DNA of 64,000 nucleotides from Isoetes taiwanensis (lineage: Eukaryota > Streptophyta > Lycopodiopsida > Isoetales > Isoetaceae). The stretch is from positions 16,732,003-16,796,002 of the forward strand of contig JAJEKV010000030.1 in the NCBI GenBank assembly GCA_021234155.1, in the 5' to 3' direction. Of the stretch, positions 9,091-20,460 are shown in pieces. The notes below the pieces were generated by a model. The model was given only the letters and a program-made list of their open reading frames with translations. It did no database searches and had not been told where the DNA came from. Position 1 is the stretch's first letter, and every line of letters starts with the position of its first letter. Both the position numbers and the translations under genes were made by a program.

Positions 9091-10325
9091 GAACGGCTGA
9101 CATGGAACCACACCTTGTTAGATACGTGGAAAAACATGGATTGATCCCTTAATGTTTTATTGGAATATATGCTATTCTTGTATGATATTTGTGCCATGTA
9201 TCGATAATTTCGAATCTGCAATTGCCTCGCAAATAATACAATCTGTTATTATCAAACCTAATATTTTCATTTAAATGCTATTCAATTTTGGTCTCATCTA
9301 TCTTAGCAACTTGCTCTTCATTTTTGCATATTTCAATTCGCATGTGAAACGTCACACGTGAATCGCAACCTTATGTTATTTATCAAGTCCAAAAAAAAAA
9401 GATTAAAAAAAACAAAAACCCCCTAGAAGACAACAGCAGGTTGGCGTTATTTTGGAGTTGACATAATCCCAATTTAATTGGATGATGGTTATAATGTTAA
9501 TGGTAGTTGTGTGTTGATTGTTATTTTAAAAAAAAAATTGGGCCCTTCGGGCCCTAACTAAAGCAAACATAGGTAAACTTTATGGGCCAGTTAGCCTGTT
9601 TATGTAAGTATGTAAGTGCCAAGAAATATACAAATAGGAGTTTTAATTCCATATTGACATGCATTTTACAAAGATCAGCAAATAGGACCATCTTTGTATC
9701 TTACGTCTTTGTATCTTTTGTCGCTAAAAGTGGAAGCAAATAGGACCATCTTTGTATCTTACGTCTTTGTATCTTTTGTCCCTGAAAATAGAGTGGCGAT
9801 GCTGACATTTACTATGCAGGATCTGACCATCAAATAGTAAGAACAAAGAACAAAGGATATATAGAAAATGCATGGATATAAATATCTTATTTCAGCACCA
9901 CAATCTCATAGAGGCATTTGCACCATTAAATATTGAGAACAAAGAACATGTAGCAAATGTATATGATACATAAAAACATTGAACTTGGCGGCAGCTGCCC
10001 AATGAATTTCAAATATTCTATTTCAACATGACAAGTATCATGTATTCAGCATGTGAAGGTTAGTCATTACATAAATAGTTAAATAGATTCACCTTTCATC
10101 TGGGGCATTACAGAGGCTATAACATGCTTGTGCAATCTCTTCACAACCCTAAAATAAAAACACAGAACCCGCAGCACCTGCATACCTGACACAAGGCCAG
10201 CCGTTATTGTTGCTGCATCCCGCTGAAGAAAACATACAAATACCTTAGGGATTACAGCCGTTTTCTTCTTCATCTTCAGAACTAATGCTGAAGCAATGTA
10301 ATGCGGCCACCCAGATGCAAGCGCA
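9091..10325. other. Non-coding region with short repeats
   Basis: No gene recognised. A 45-bp perfect direct repeat, starting GCAAATAGGACCATC, lies at 9678-9722 and 9736-9780. A GGGCCCTTCGGGCCC-like hairpin with a TTCG loop lies near 9541-9555, following a run of A. At 9491-9524 is a 34-bp sequence whose reverse complement recurs at 13962-13995, the left end of the fold-back element there. Confidence 0.7.
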
Positions 10326-10991
10326 CTAAATGCGCATCTGGCCATCTCCATTCATCAAACCACCTTTATACAAGCCCATTCCAGGCCCTAGGCCAGCAAC
10401 TAATGAGTCTCCTTCCATAACTGTGTCATTTCTCAACAATTCATTCCCAAGGCTCTTAACATCTCTGTTAACACCATAATGCATCATCTGCATTTGCAAT
10501 CGCATCCGCATTTGAAGCTGTTGTACATGCCTATTTCCAGCACTAGTACCTGTAACCTCAGTTCTACATTCCTCAAACCCTAACCCTAATCTCTGTTCCA
10601 AACTCTCAGAAAAACGCATTATTTTAGAGCAACTATCCTCTGCTATAGCTCTATCTCTATCTTCTGCTACAATCACCAACGGCATAATCCTCTCAACTCT
10701 ATCAAATCACTTCCATTTAAGAGCCAATCCAGCTCTCCTTTTGTCTTTAACAGTCTTGTAAGTTTTCTTAAGCGAATCCAGCTTGTTTTTGCATCTCATG
10801 TAGTTATAGACAGATCTACCGTGAGCACATACCTCATTAAGGCGTTCAACCACCTCCTGCCAATCTCGAGCTTTGAGGGTTCCTCTGCGACCTTTCTGCA
10901 ACCAGAGGTATTTTTCAGTGTAGAGATCGAGAAGGGCAGCGATGGCGGGCTCGTCCCATTCCCTGCGGCCAGCAGGTTCAGGCAAAACCAA
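10326..10991 (-). pseudogene. Trihelix (GT/ASIL-type) transcription factor with one in-frame stop
   Basis: Starting at 10991 (MVLPEPAGRREWDE), the first 95 residues match the plant trihelix pattern: WDEPAIAALLDLYTEKY, a basic RRGTLKARDW, EVVERLNEV, then YMRCKNKLDSLKKTYKTVK, giving the three spaced aromatic helices of a Myb-like DNA-binding domain. In the family the domain ends with W-x-x-[FY]-[DE]-R; here LKWK is followed by TGA (10707-10709) and then FDRVERI in the same frame, so one base change broke the gene. The frame then runs on to TAG at 10326 with a Gln/Met-rich C-terminal region. Trihelix proteins bind GT elements in the nucleus. No introns are seen, which could mean a retrocopy. A functional product truncated at the stop is an alternative. 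Confidence 0.7.
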
Positions 10992-11046
10992 GACGACAGA
11001 AGAACCTAGAAACCCTAGAAATGGTTGACGTTTTGTTTTTTCAATG

Positions 11047-11119
11047 AGAAAAGGGCTTTCATTATAAGCCCTTGGATCTTTTTGAATTAAAAGAGGGCTT
11101 TCTTTGTAAGCCCTCTGAT
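11047..11119. promoter_or_regulatory. Two tandem hairpins upstream of the trihelix gene
   Basis: AAGGGCTT-TCATTA-TAAGCCCTT and, about 50 bp on, AGAGGGCTT-TCTTTG-TAAGCCCTCT. Stems are 8 to 10 bp with short loops. They lie 56-128 bp upstream of the trihelix start codon, in its probable 5' untranslated region or promoter. Function unknown. Confidence 0.5.
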
Positions 11120-13494
11120 CTTAACCATTGAGGAGGATGAACAAAAATTGCACAAATTGCATGCAAAAATTTGGTGCACTCTAGATGTACTGATTAGTAT
11201 GCCTCATGCAATACGCCCATGAAATCATATGAAAACCAGGCCAAAACACGTATAAAATCACAAAAAAACCCCCTATTATAATGCTAGATATTCATGTCAA
11301 CATATTTCCTTAGAGATAAACAATTGCACAAATACAGTTTTTACATCTAAGCAAAAAATGAGGGCTAGAAACAAACAACAAAATGTACTTCTTCATCCAG
11401 ACATTGTCCAAATCACTAATTCCATAGAGAACAATATCTTCGTCAAATATGGGACTTTGTTTTTCGCATTGATTCCAATTCTGGTTCCTGTTTCACAAAT
11501 TGTTGTTAAGTACAAGTTACACTCTTCAATGTCTATTGAGAGCATGCTAAGCTGGTACACAAAATATAAGCAGATTACATTTCACGTTGTCTATCTGTAA
11601 ACGCAATTGAGAAAGATAATCTATTACAAAATTACAATAGAAGCCAACTAATAAACATGGGTGCAGAACTCTTAACTTAAAAAGGACGTCGGGCCTAGCA
11701 AGATTTTATCCATAGGTCTGATTAACGCCAATGCACATAACATAATGGATGACATAACATAATAAAGAACACACCTTTACGAAGAATAAGCAATCGGGGA
11801 GAGTTTCTTATTTTGGCACTCAATTCGAGTGGCAGCAAGACTTTTTTAGATGCAACCTAGTTTTATCTATTAACATTGCAACTACTTCAAAATATCTAGC
11901 ATTAAAACAGGGGTTTCTTTTGTATTTTTATACGTTTTTCAATATGGTTTTGCTATGATTTTGTTGCGTATTCAAATCGATGTACTAATGCATACATCTA
12001 GAGTGCACGCCGTATTCACATATTTTGATATCACATTCTCTATGGTTTAACCCACTATCTTTTGTCCCATTTTTCTTTTTAAATATGCATGCAAGCAACG
12101 AGTCCTTATACTCTAGGGTTTTCTTTCATGAGCTGCTTGTGAAGGAAAGAAGCGCATCTCGGGCGAGCATCCAAGGGAGCATTTCAGCGAGGCCATGGGA
12201 TGATACTGAGCTTGAGATTTATATGATTTGGGGAACCCATCATGTCAGGGGTTTTTCATTCTTTGCAAACAGAACCCAGACTGAGGCAAGAAGGGAGGCT
12301 TACTCTGGGCAGGATATGAAAGAGCAGATGCTCTGGAGGAAGGTAGCTTCATACAGTTGGATATTACAGTTGGATGCAGTTCTGCCATATTTCTTTATCA
12401 GCCAACAAAAAAGATAGTAGGTGCCAAAGGGGCTTTCGACCTTTGCTTTAGTGCAAATTCGAGAATTCAGCATGTAGCGATTGAATGGAGAAACGCCTGA
12501 GGCAGAAACAATCCAGGTTATTTTCTTACAAATCAGTGTTTTCTTATCCCGTTCTCTCTTATCATACTGGCAATTCTTAGCATACCTTTCAGTTTGTTGC
12601 CTTGGCCATCTCCAAGTTCGGAATCACCAAGGTTCTGCTTCAATTTAGGCGGTTTCTTGCAGTTCGCCATCTGCTATTTTGGGTTGCTTGTTGTATTTTG
12701 GGTTATCCAAAATCGGCTTCTCTCATTCTGGCTATTGCATTTTTTCTTGTGACTTCTGTTTTCCTTGCGGCCATCTGCTTTTCTGAGATATTTATATATG
12801 GGTGCCGTTTTGGCCAGACCCATTTGTCAGCTGACAGGTGCACGATGGATATACTGTTTTGGTTGGCTGAATTGCAATCAAAGATCTAGAGATGGCAATA
12901 TGTTTTTCGGCCCTGCTTGTTGGTCTGGAGGTTTCGGCCATGTGTTTCTGTTGGGTTTTTTTTTTTTCTGGCTAATTGTGGCAGCGAAGCAAATCGAACA
13001 TAAGAAGCTCGCTATCTTTCTTCATCCTTTTCCAGTTGTTCGCTCTCTGTTCCAATCCGCAGGGTTTCTTTGTTGACCATTTGCCATCTGAGACAATTCC
13101 AAAGGGTTATTTTGTTTGGAAGTAGTGATGTTAATGTTAGTTAGTAATGCTGGCGGGGCAGTGGGTTCCCAATGAGGCTTCAAGATCAGTTAACCCAAGC
13201 TCATAATTAGGTATGTTCATGCTGCCATTGATCCATTGTTCAGTTTGCCATTACGCTTGTGGCTATCTTGTGCAATAGAAAGATCTTAACACATAAACAT
13301 AGATAGATCTTGTGGAAGGTAGAGTTTACCTGGAATAAATGCAACAACTAGCAGACAGATGACCAACTGAAATAGGCAGAATGTATTCTTTTTGTTGCAT
13401 CAGTTTTTGGACATGGAAAGGACCACATATATATTGTTCAGTATTATGTTCTGTGAGAAGACTATAAGCTACAGCTTATACATGATCTTTCTGA
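11120..13494. other. Region with no recognised gene
   Basis: Several open frames of 80-130 codons exist (for example 12025-12417 and 12602-13076), but none shows a recognisable motif, conserved splice context or codon pattern. Sequence is A/T-rich with homopolymer runs. I see no RNA gene or element boundary. Confidence 0.6.
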
Positions 13495-13561
13495 GGAAGG
13501 TTCTCCAAGATCAGGTTTTGTACATGACTCATGTACAAAACCTGATCTTGGAGAACCTTCC
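13495..13561. repeat. Perfect 33-bp palindrome with one-base centre
   Basis: Arms 13495-13527 and 13529-13561 are perfect reverse complements around a single C at 13528. The arms start GGAAGGTTCTCCAAGATC. Such a perfect palindrome can extrude as a cruciform and suggests a recent origin. Confidence 0.95.
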
Positions 13562-13568
13562 AAAATCT

Positions 13569-13643
13569 GAATATAGACTACATTCGGGTTTGAACCGTTC
13601 CATTCGGAATGGAACGGTTCCATTCCGAATGTAGTCTATATTC
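13569..13643. repeat. Nested palindrome
   Basis: Outer arms 13569-13587 and 13625-13643 (GAATATAGACTACATTCGG and its complement) enclose inner arms 13592-13605 and 13607-13620 (GAACCGTTCCATTC and its complement). It begins only seven bases after the preceding palindrome. Confidence 0.95.
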
Positions 13644-13961
13644 AATTCAAAGACCACGAGTAGCCCTCTATATACGGACTCATTCTCCAACTAAGAGAAA
13701 GCGGAAATCATTGCACTACTAAGAGCATTGCAAATCATTGCAGAATTTCTTCATCTTTAAATTCGTCAGCAAAGGGAATTTCTTCTATAGATAAGCTTGG
13801 ATTCGTAAGTTTAGATGCACTTAATTCATAATTGTGATTTAGATGAGCTTCTTTAATTCATCATTGTAATTCAGATAGAATGTCTGCACTGCAATGGAAG
13901 AAGGCAAGCAAATGCATTGTTACATTGCTACTACTGGGTCGCAATAAAAAATTTTTTTAAT

Positions 13962-14396
13962 ATAACAATCAACACACAACTACCATTAACATTATTAACA
14001 CAAACCATTGCATTTAACACATTTAAATTAAAATCCCCCTTAAACCCCTTTGGTTTGGGTGCATATTCACAGGGAAGGTTACGTAGGGCAGCGAGAGCTC
14101 CAAATATATATTTACAATACATGTACAAAATTAACACCATTAAGTACATTTTCTCAAACCTTATAATATTTTGCAAACCTTAATATACAGTATACAAAAA
14201 CTTGTACATGCATACCCCACAAACGAGGATCGCTATGTACGGTCCAGATCTTGGAATAAAGGGCAAATATGCCCATCCGACAGCTCTCGTTGCCCGGAGT
14301 AACCCCCGTGTGAAATATGCATCCAAACCAAAGGGGGTTTAAGGGGGATTTTAATTTAAATGTGTTAAATGCAATGGTTTGTGTTAATAATGTTAA
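13962..14396. mobile_element. Fold-back (MITE-like) element
   Basis: Left arm about 13982-14100 and right arm about 14282-14396 are inverted copies over roughly 115 bp with a few differences (for example CCCCCTTAAACCCCTTTGG against its counterpart). The arms enclose about 180 bp with no coding sense. A further 34 bp at the left edge (13962-13995) recurs in reverse complement at 9491-9524, so the family has at least one other end in this window. Long inverted arms and no gene fit a non-autonomous fold-back transposon; no clear target duplication was found. Confidence 0.75.
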
Positions 14397-14699
14397 TGTT
14401 AATGGTTTGTGACTTCCATGCAGCTGGAGAATACAGAAATAGTGTAGTATATGCCCATCCAAGTAGAATTTATAGGAAAAGTGTTGTCTTCCAAGTAGTA
14501 TTTACGACTTTGAGAATGCAGAAATGGTGTTTTCCTCTTGAAGCTGGATCTTCGTTATGTTTTTGATATGGAGATTGAAAAGAGGAGTGATGTTGATATA
14601 GGAGATTGAAAGTGGTAAAATCAGACACCTTAGAAAAAACACCTCAATTCTTCGTGGATCAAGTGAAAACATTGAAGGCGAGTTCAATTGACAATATTT

Positions 14700-16050
14700 T
14701 CAATGTTGTGCCCGAGAACATAGCTGAGTGCGCATATGCATGATCTTTTGAAGATATAATCCCAGTAGCCCCACTGAAGCCATGTCTAATAGCACATAGA
14801 GCGACCTGTTAGACAGGACCAACTTAGCATAGCGTGCCTAGATATGGTCGAATGCTTGACAATTCTAAAGACCATGGCATTCATCATCAAGAACTCCCAG
14901 TTGGCAACGCTGACAAAGCTTATTCTTGCACGACTCTCGAATCCATCTGCATGTCTCAACGCGGAGGTGATGCACACCTGTGTGAATTGAAGCTATTAGT
15001 CTTGCTTCTTCATGGGCAAATGTGCATGCAGGTAGTGCTGTGGACCTCGTGTGCACGAGATTGATCTGGTGTTGGTATTGTGCCGCCTTAACCTTTTCCA
15101 GGGCACCCACATCCCAAAGCTTGTTGAGGAAGTAAGCATCAAGACGCTACCTCAAGTGATGGTAATCTTCTTCAGTTTGGACCTATATATACCTGCGCTC
15201 CTGCACATTCTATCGGGAGAACCACTGAGCTTATTTTTCCTTCTAGTAGCATTTAAGGTGCTAGGACCCAATCCCACGGTATAAGCAAGGTTGAGACGAC
15301 AAGCATCGCCCATACTGACCACCTTCTAAAAGTAGATGATGTGGCAGTCGAGTGCGGCCCTCTAAAGAGGCAAGAAACATGTCTTCTGCAGAAGAACCTG
15401 ATATGCGACTGTAGACTTTACTCCAAGTGCCTGACCTAGGAAGGCTTTTTGTGCCTGTTCAAGGTCATACAAGGTGGCAAGGGATGCCACTGAGCCACAG
15501 ATCTTAAACCCTATAGTATAACAGACTTTACGAAAATTTTAAACAAGTGTGACTGATGGACCCAGTCACTCTGCTTTGTAACTATTGTTCTGCATTGCAT
15601 ATAGTGCCTTCCAGTCTGATGTTACGTGCAACCAGATAGAAGTGTCCCAATATGTGGTAGAAGGAAACTCCAATAAGTGGCACTAGTAAGTGAAGGAGAG
15701 AGACCTTGGCTGGAGCACCTTAGTGTTGGCCAAATTAACCCGCTGCTAGTGGTCCACTGTAGGGCAAAACCTTCTTGTAATCCACTGTAGGGCACTATCA
15801 GTGACTCTTCCCACTTAAGTAGTTTTATCTGCATGCTATCCATTTTTGTCGTCTTGCCATTGGCGAGATGCTGTAAACCCTAGATAACCCCTGCCTCTGT
15901 AATGACTAGTGCCAGGCCCATCTGTGGGGGTATTACTTCTCGAATGCCAAGAGGATCATAAGCTGCTGCAAGTATTGCACCCATTTCTCTGAAGTGATGT
16001 TCCACCTAGGCTACAGAGGCTTCTTTAGTCTTCTTCATCAGAATGTCTTG
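14700..16050 (-). pseudogene. Heavily decayed LINE ORF2 relic
   Basis: On minus, 15990-15700 reads GLQHLANGKTTKMDSMQIKL, LLKWEE, then GLQEGFALQWTTS. It aligns in order with the intact LINE segment GLQKLSNGKAAD...EMFKWAG...EGFPQSWQINR at 51100-51250. About 800 bp downstream, 15000-14870 gives a C-terminal zinc-knuckle remnant (HLRVETCRW, C-x2-C, DDECHGL). Many stops and frameshifts lie between and the catalytic YADD block was not found. The direction, order and spacing support a LINE; the ends are approximate. A Ser/Cys-containing frame at 16076-16288 could belong to it or to other debris. Confidence 0.6.
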
Positions 16051-16610
16051 GGATGAGGCTATCTCGAGAGACTACTCACCTTGCAAAGCCTAGAGGTATT
16101 GGTGCTGCAACTGGCTTTCTTCGGTGACTACAAGAACATCCCTTTGGATGATTGCAATCGTCAGCTTTTGATCGAAGATGGGGGATAGTTGTGTTCGTCT
16201 CCTCCACAAAACATTCCCTATTGCTAGCCATGAAGTCAATTCTAGTGGATAAGATGTTTAGATGGACTTGTAGGTCAGCAAATCCCAACTTATCCTGCTG
16301 CCTTTCAAACAGTAGTAAGTGGAGGCTATCCTATGCATATCTAAGGGCTAGAAATATGATGTTTCTCTTTGCCAAGTCTACAATCCTAATAATATTTTTT
16401 TTTAATTGAAGGCTATGTATATTAAAATTCGTATAAAGATATTACAGAGTAAGCTCGAGAGCTTTTTTAAAAGAGAAGACCTTTTGGGTAGGGCAGGTTA
16501 AGGACCCTGATCAGTACAGAACTATCAAAAACAAAATTTAAGACATCAAAATATTCCGGATAGCTCAGAGTAACACAGTAAACAGTTCCAGAGGATGAAC
16601 AGAAAGATAT

Positions 16611-16932
16611 TTAGCTGCTTGAAAATCTTCGTTTCTTAGGTTCCCTTCGAGAATGGTCTTTTCTGCCTATGCCTTTGTTGGCAACAATGAAAAGGCAGTA
16701 AGGACAGTTGCATAGATGGGCCTTTCCAGGGTTAAACCTGTCTTTCTTGTCCTTTGCATTGCATAGAGTGTATCTTTTCTCGTCAAAATAAGTGATGCAG
16801 GCACAATTACAGTGACATTCTTCTCCATGCTCATTGGGTACCTCGACCCCAAACTGAGTCAACCATAAAGCATTTGCATGAAGGTTCATTCTTCTCCATC
16901 TCAATCTCTTGAATATGATGAGTGTATTACCT
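16611..16932 (-). CDS. Cysteine-rich exon, unknown protein (partial)
   Basis: An open frame with an apparent splice acceptor (TTATTGCAG before GTAATACTC near 16932) encodes about 106 residues. It has a clustered cysteine pattern, ECHCNCACITYFDEKR, then C, then LCNCPYCLF, suggesting zinc binding, and a basic C-terminus (GRKDHSRREPKKRR) before a stop at 16611. No family recognised. Upstream exons were not identified; the neighbouring sequence is LINE debris and non-coding. It may be an exon of a host gene, a captured fragment or part of a transposon. Confidence 0.4.
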
Positions 16933-16958
16933 GCAATAAAAAAACTAACAAGCATCAT

Positions 16959-18395
16959 AAGTAAAAATATTAATCCTGGTTACCACAAATTTCCAAAACC
17001 CAATTAATGTATATTGGGTTTGCTTGATAACAATCCTAATAATATTGCCTTCAACTATCGCTTGGATTCATTTCCAGCTCTCCATAGGTTCCCGATCGAT
17101 TGTGCGTGAGTGGTTTGCTACTAGATTTGAGCAGCGGCCATACGTCTGCCTGGCCAAGTTTGTTTATTGAGCCTTTTTGCGAGCCCCGTGTCTCATGGAG
17201 GTGTCTATATTGCCTTTACCATCTGTGCCATTTGTATATTCTCTCAAGATGAGCTTGGCTATCAAGTTGCCATGTGATTGTGACTGTGATTGGGTGGCTA
17301 CCATGTTGCTGTCTGGTAGTGACTGACTGGGATTTTGGAATTTTAATGGGCGCCCCATCAATATGCTCATACCTTAACGAATTGCAATTGCAAAGTGATC
17401 GTATGGATGTTCAATTGCCTTCTGAGGGTGTTTTCTATGAGGCACATGAATGTTCAAATGCGTTTATATAGGTTGGCCTACTAGTTGTTGAGATTGATCA
17501 TATTATGCATTTGCAGTGTGTTCAGAACCTTTTGTTCCATGCACTTATATGACATTTCACTGAGCAATTTTTTTTTATCTCAAGAGAATTAGATTTTGGC
17601 TAAATCATCATCTTTGGAGATTGGGTCTCCCTAATTATGCATCTTTGAAGGTGTTGGATAAAGATACTAATTTTTTTCTAGTCATGTTTGACTCATCGTT
17701 GCAATTGACAAGCTTGTGGAACATGGCGTTGATCCTCTTTAGGGACATTATCTTCTGTACCAGGTTTATTCTCTTAGATTTATGCCAACTAAGTCTGGTT
17801 CATGCCTTGCTGATTTGTATTTGGAAGATTTTCCACTTGAATTGCAAATTCCTAATTTTATGACTGCTATTGCAAATGGATTGGATATGCATCTTGCCCA
17901 TTCCATTGTTAATGATCCTTGAATCTGTGTATCCCTTTGCACTTGTGTTTCTAATCTCCAGTCAGTGGTAGTTAAGAGCGTTCCACTTTTCTCTAAGGCT
18001 GGGATCGCAATAGAAACAACGACCGAACTCGCTAGGCATATTTGGGGCAGGCTTCGGTTTCGGTGGAGGTGGGTGCCCAAAGATTCATATCGCACTAAGG
18101 AGGGAACAATATGCCACATCAACGGTACACGTTGGAATCAAACAACTCCACGGCGCCAAAACGTGAAGCACGGAGCACGCCACCATCGAAGAAGACGTCT
18201 CTTTCTTCGAACTCCCTGCATCAAATGGAGCGCTAATGTTATTGTAGTTCAGGTAAGGTGTTGTTGTCAAATTTCTCAAGATCATTCTTGAGATCAATTT
18301 TCTGTAAATTCATTTTTCTGTAGTTCCCTGCAATCATGCTTTTCCAATATAATCATGCTTTTCCAATAGAGCTTTTCATTTCCTAAAGTAGGCAA
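16959..18395. other. Region without a recognised gene; possible Harbinger 5' flank
   Basis: Open frames are short. A stretch near 17760-17925 reads as a plausible protein for about 50 codons (VYSLRFMPTKSG, LADLYLEDFPLEL), but I cannot name it. Near 18116-18230 a short frame with MPHQRYTLESNN and a donor-like CAGGTAAGG at 18250 could be a 5' exon of the following transposase. No clear terminal inverted repeat was found. Confidence 0.45.
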
Positions 18396-19790
18396 ATGGA
18401 GGCAATCTCAAATTCTGAGGATGAAACCACTGAACATGTTGTCTCAAATTCTGAGGATCACAATTCTCAGAATGTTGTTCAGCATAAAAGAAGACTTCTT
18501 ATAAGGTTCTTGATTGTTCTAATGCAACTCATTCACATGTTCATAGATGGTAGCATTTCGCAGTGCATGCAAATCCTAAATTGGTCAAAGTCTGTAAGGC
18601 TTCTCTGCTCCCTTTCTGAAAGCACTCTTACAAGGAAGCAATCTGCTCCTGCAGTTTGGGCATTCAGAAGGGGGTCAGGATTGGATCGGATTTTGTTAGA
18701 CATATATAGTGAACATGAATTTAAGAAGCGAATGTGTGTTTCCAAGCAAACATTCTTTTACTTTTGCCAGGAGTTGGGGCCCAGTATGATGAAGAAAGAT
18801 ACAAAATTCAGACAGGCAGTATCTGTTGAGAAACGTATAATGATGGCATTAACAAGATTTGCAATAGGGGATACACTGAGAGATATAGCTGATTCGTATG
18901 GAGTAGGTTATGCGACAGTGCAAGAGGCTATTATGGATTTTGATAATACTATTAATGCTAAGTTGAAAAGTTTGTACATTTCTTGGCCATCTCCTGAACG
19001 CATGAAGAAATTAGCCGCTGAATTTGAATTGATACATGGGATCCCACAAGTGATTGGTGCAGTTGATGGCAGCCATATTCATATCATTGCTCCTCAAGAG
19101 TTCCCTCAAGAATATTACAACAGGAAAGGCTTCCACTCCATTTTGATACAGTTGACAGTTTCTAGGAATTGTTTAATCTGGAATTTTGATTTAGGTTGGC
19201 CTGGTAGTATTCATGATTGGACGATGTTTCAGAGGTCAGCAGGTGGTCAAAAGATTATAAATGGCGATATACAACCATATTGCTTACTCGGGGATGCTGC
19301 TTATCCTTCCAGAAGCTACATGTTAAGTCCTCTTAAAGGACATAAAGATGGCCTCAGCCATGAAGAGTATTTCTGGAACTATGTGCAGTCTAGTATGCGG
19401 ATGCCAGTGGAGAAAGCTTTTGGGCGCTTGAAAGCAAGATTTGGAATTTTGTTGAAACGGATTGATATGGAATTGCAAAACACAGCAGTTGTAGTGTCTT
19501 CTTGCTTGGTCATGCATAACATTTGCATCATACATGGGGATGCTTTTGATGACATCTGGGCATCCGAAGCCAAGCGAGAAGTCATGCAGTCCATAGACCA
19601 CGAAAGGGAGTTAAGAGCTTCTAAAAGGGTAAGAAATAAGAACGGTGGTTTTACTGATGTTACTTCAGAGTTGTTGCGCTATTGCCAATATGGTTTACAT
19701 AGTTTGCATGGTACATCTCTCACAGCAGAAGAGGCTTTGGCGCGACAATGGACGGTCAGAATGCATTGCATGACACCACAGACAGTTTGA
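18396..19790 (+). CDS. PIF/Harbinger DDE transposase
   Basis: A 464-residue open frame. The N-terminal part is unknown. Then come FKKRMCVSKQTFFYFCQEL, the helix-turn-helix-like DTLRDIADSYGVGYATVQEA, and the DDE_Tnp_4 nuclease core: D224 in IGAVDGSHIHI, D300 in LLGDAAYPS and E339 in RMPVEKAFGRLKARF. All three metal-binding acids are present, so the core looks intact. PIF/Harbinger transposases cut element ends in the nucleus and need a Myb/SANT-like partner, found convergently at 20461-21492. A second frame (19748-19960) continues the protein with RRNAIANALFKNK, suggesting a one-base shift near 19745 or an unusual terminus. This is likely an autonomous element or a recently dead one. Confidence 0.9.
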   Translation: MEAISNSEDETTEHVVSNSEDHNSQNVVQHKRRLLIRFLIVLMQLIHMFIDGSISQCMQILNWSKSVRLLCSLSESTLTRKQSAPAVWAFRRGSGLDRILLDIYSEHEFKKRMCVSKQTFFYFCQELGPSMMKKDTKFRQAVSVEKRIMMALTRFAIGDTLRDIADSYGVGYATVQEAIMDFDNTINAKLKSLYISWPSPERMKKLAAEFELIHGIPQVIGAVDGSHIHIIAPQEFPQEYYNRKGFHSILIQLTVSRNCLIWNFDLGWPGSIHDWTMFQRSAGGQKIINGDIQPYCLLGDAAYPSRSYMLSPLKGHKDGLSHEEYFWNYVQSSMRMPVEKAFGRLKARFGILLKRIDMELQNTAVVVSSCLVMHNICIIHGDAFDDIWASEAKREVMQSIDHERELRASKRVRNKNGGFTDVTSELLRYCQYGLHSLHGTSLTAEEALARQWTVRMHCMTPQTV

Positions 19791-19960
19791 ATGATGCAGG
19801 AGGTCATGCACTACGGCGGAATGCCATTGCTAATGCCTTATTTAAAAACAAGACATCTGCACTAGTTGGTCAGCAAAGGCATTTCAATAAAACAACAAAA
19901 CTCATTGCAAAACAATTTGGATGTGAAAGTTCAGATAGTGAATCGGAATGTGTAGTTTAA
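19748..19960 (+). pseudogene. C-terminal extension of the Harbinger transposase in another frame
   Basis: Overlaps the end of the transposase frame and encodes HALRRNAIANALFKNKTSAL and an acidic tail SSDSESECVV. The RNAIANALF-type ending is typical of Harbinger transposases, so a frameshift just before the present stop of the main frame is likely. Alternatively the short main-frame tail is used as is. Confidence 0.5.
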
Positions 19961-20460
19961 TGCTCTTTTGTTTCATAAATCATGAACTCTAGTTGGGACA
20001 ACCTTTTAATATTTTATGTTATCCAGTTGTTTCTTCTGTTTATTTTGTTTAAAGTACAGCAATGCCATTTCCAGGATGTTCCATAGTATGGGCAATGCTT
20101 CTCAGTTCCTATACAATGCATGGCGACATGGAGAGAGCAGTTCGTGCAATAAAGCACATTTTACATTTTCGTGCAGATGAAATATTTCTGCTTTTACATT
20201 TACGACTGTTATATAGATACTACTGTCCCAAAAACTATGCAACACACAGATTATTCATGTCTGAACATAAAAAGATGACAATATAACAAAGATTCTCATG
20301 CTTGTTTTAAGGAATGATAAAGAACAGAAAATATGTTTTGAGATATATGCAAGGCATTTGCACTTACAGAAAATTATCATTAACGTAAGTATGAAAACAG
20401 AAGTAGACATAGGTTTGTAGTAACAACAGAACTACACGGAATCAACAATATTTTGGACAT
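19961..20460. other. Space between convergent Harbinger genes
   Basis: A/T-rich with no gene recognised; it probably holds the 3' untranslated regions of the two Harbinger genes. Confidence 0.5.

Noticed and set aside
10079-10351. 90-codon minus frame overlapping the trihelix end
   Set aside because: No motif; a shadow frame next to the trihelix coding end.
12025-13076. Overlapping open frames of 95-130 codons
   Set aside because: No domain, Phe/Leu-rich low-complexity translations of T-rich DNA.
17590-17900. Copia gag-pre-integrase-like piece (SPNYASLKVLDK)
   Set aside because: Similarity is only a few residues, with no integrase motif or LTR nearby.
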